This document shows positions 63,004 to 64,000 of a stretch of 64,000 nucleotides of DNA, one piece after another (positions within the stretch are counted from its first letter, which is position 1; each line of letters opens with the position of its first letter). The DNA lies in assembly GCA_037176845.1 (NCBI GenBank), contig JAYKXP010000040.1, positions 1 to 64,000 on the forward strand, read 5' to 3'. The notes beneath the pieces are model-generated. The model had not been told where the DNA came from, made no database searches, and saw only the letters and a list, made by a program, of their open reading frames with translations. The DNA is from Paramarasmius palmivorus (Eukaryota; Basidiomycota; Agaricomycetes; Agaricales; Marasmiaceae). A program made the position numbers and the translations under genes.

Positions 63004-64000
63004 AAGACGCCTATATTTATCCCTGTTTGTACTTTAACTTGACCGAAACCTGCATGACTGGATGAAACACTTTCAAATAAGCGTGGAGCGCTCACACTGG
63101 TGGATACTGGAATTTCGTGGTGTTCTAAAGACATTTCTATCATCTTAGGCCATTTCGAAAGACAGTGTATGCTGACAAAGAAGCTCCAAGCCAGGAAAAT
63201 AGTTGTAACGGGAGCAGAATGCTCTTTATGGATTGGCTTTGTCATTGGAGCCTTGATTCTCACAGCTCCTTTCAAGGGCATAAGTAGAGCGAAGGAAGAT
63301 TGGATGGCGCGCGCGCCGTATATGCCACTGGAAGCTTTGATTGAAGATTGCTTGGATCCACCAGCTACTGACGACACCGCTTCTGTGGGACTGTGATTGG
63401 AGTGCTTGCTACAAGGGGGCTCGCCGAATTCGAACCCTGACCTAGGGTTAGGTAGGTAGGGTCCTCGTCGACCAGTAAAAAAAATTTTTGACCACCTAAT
63501 ATAGTACCCTTTGGAGGAAGTTCTAGGCCTTGTGGTGTACAAATTTCAGTCCCAAAATGAATTTTGAGCACAATGTGCCCGATTCTGGACACTTTGGGCA
63601 TGTTTGGCAGCTGCCTTAGATTGTTTTCTTCTTTCAACTGCCTCAGACTTCGGTCGTGTCGCATCGATACATCAATCGATTTCATTGGACATGGTATGAT
63701 CTCAACCACATTGGTGTATATAGCATGCTCACTTCCATTTAGTGAGGAGATAACGCAGGGCACAACTATTGACTCACAAGCCTTAATGATGGTGGTCTTG
63801 ACGGCACCACATTGACTCGGGGACGTTGGAGGTTGAACACGGTGACTGCAAGTTTGGCTCAATGCTTATGCGGTGTCCTAGTGAGTGAGGCCACCAGGAC
63901 GAGAGTGGATGACACTGCGGTATATTGCAGGAAGCCGGGCCGTGAAACACAATGGATAAGTACTTAATTGGTACTTAAGTTTTCATGGATCTTATAGTTT
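63004..64000. other. Window end, nothing recognised
   Basis: Open frames on both strands (63100-63396 plus, 62976-63542 and 63365-63862 minus) have no recognised domain. GGTTAGGTAGGTAGGG at 63446-63461 looks telomere-like but is only a partial match. A gene continuing beyond the window cannot be excluded. Confidence 0.4.

Noticed and set aside
63418..63460. Minus-strand GGGTTCGAATTC resembling a tRNA T arm
   Set aside because: The stem halves do not pair and no other tRNA arms are present.

Overview
The window is a chromosome end from a filamentous basidiomycete, almost certainly an agaricomycete. It opens with about 210 bp of C-rich telomeric repeat in the orientation expected at a left chromosome end. 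The genes are cut by many 45-65 nt spliceosomal introns, and the tRNAs carry introns. The gene families (SRPK kinase, F-box proteins, intron-rich P450, bestrophin-like channels, serpentine membrane proteins, GH76-like ectoenzyme, BTB protein) are typical of mushroom-forming fungi. I cannot name the species. All exon joins were derived by hand from splice signals, reading frame and family motifs. Layout: 1-211 is telomere. 212 to about 5190 is an unusual subtelomeric array of perfect or near-perfect inverted repeats. Many are centred on the palindrome TCGTC-NNN-GACGA, several occur as diverged paralogous copies whose stems changed in a compensatory way, and they are interleaved with intron-like segments on both strands. 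This is the strongest candidate for an undescribed system. About 5.2-11.2 kb holds only short, broken reading frames. 11.2-15.4 kb is an SRPK-type kinase gene bracketed by two convergent intron-containing tRNA-Asn(GTT) genes. 15.5-20.4 kb carries a small conserved-looking protein, a 3-ketoacyl-CoA reductase and an FAD monooxygenase. 21-27 kb has an F-box gene between decayed genes. 27.7-33.1 kb has two tandem SDR paralogues with a tRNA-His(GTG) between them, then a cytochrome P450. 33.2-34.7 kb is a transposon-like element with about 98 bp terminal inverted repeats and no transposase. 35.5-41.1 kb has a single-pass surface protein, a decayed serpentine protein and a second F-box gene. 42.2-49.3 kb, all on the minus strand, has two bestrophin-like channel genes flanked by two small coiled-coil protein genes. 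50-55 kb has three tandem serpentine (7TM-like) genes, the first a clear pseudogene. 58-63 kb has a BTB-type gene with a probable frameshift and a GH76-like membrane-anchored glycosidase. Working together: the housekeeping pieces are the SRPK (phosphorylation of SR splicing factors), the ketoacyl reductase (very-long-chain fatty acid elongation in the ER) and the tRNAs. The FAD monooxygenase, two SDRs and P450 form a loose group of oxidoreductases without a core synthase. The bestrophins and serpentine proteins are duplicated families in various stages of decay, as expected for a fast-evolving chromosome end.
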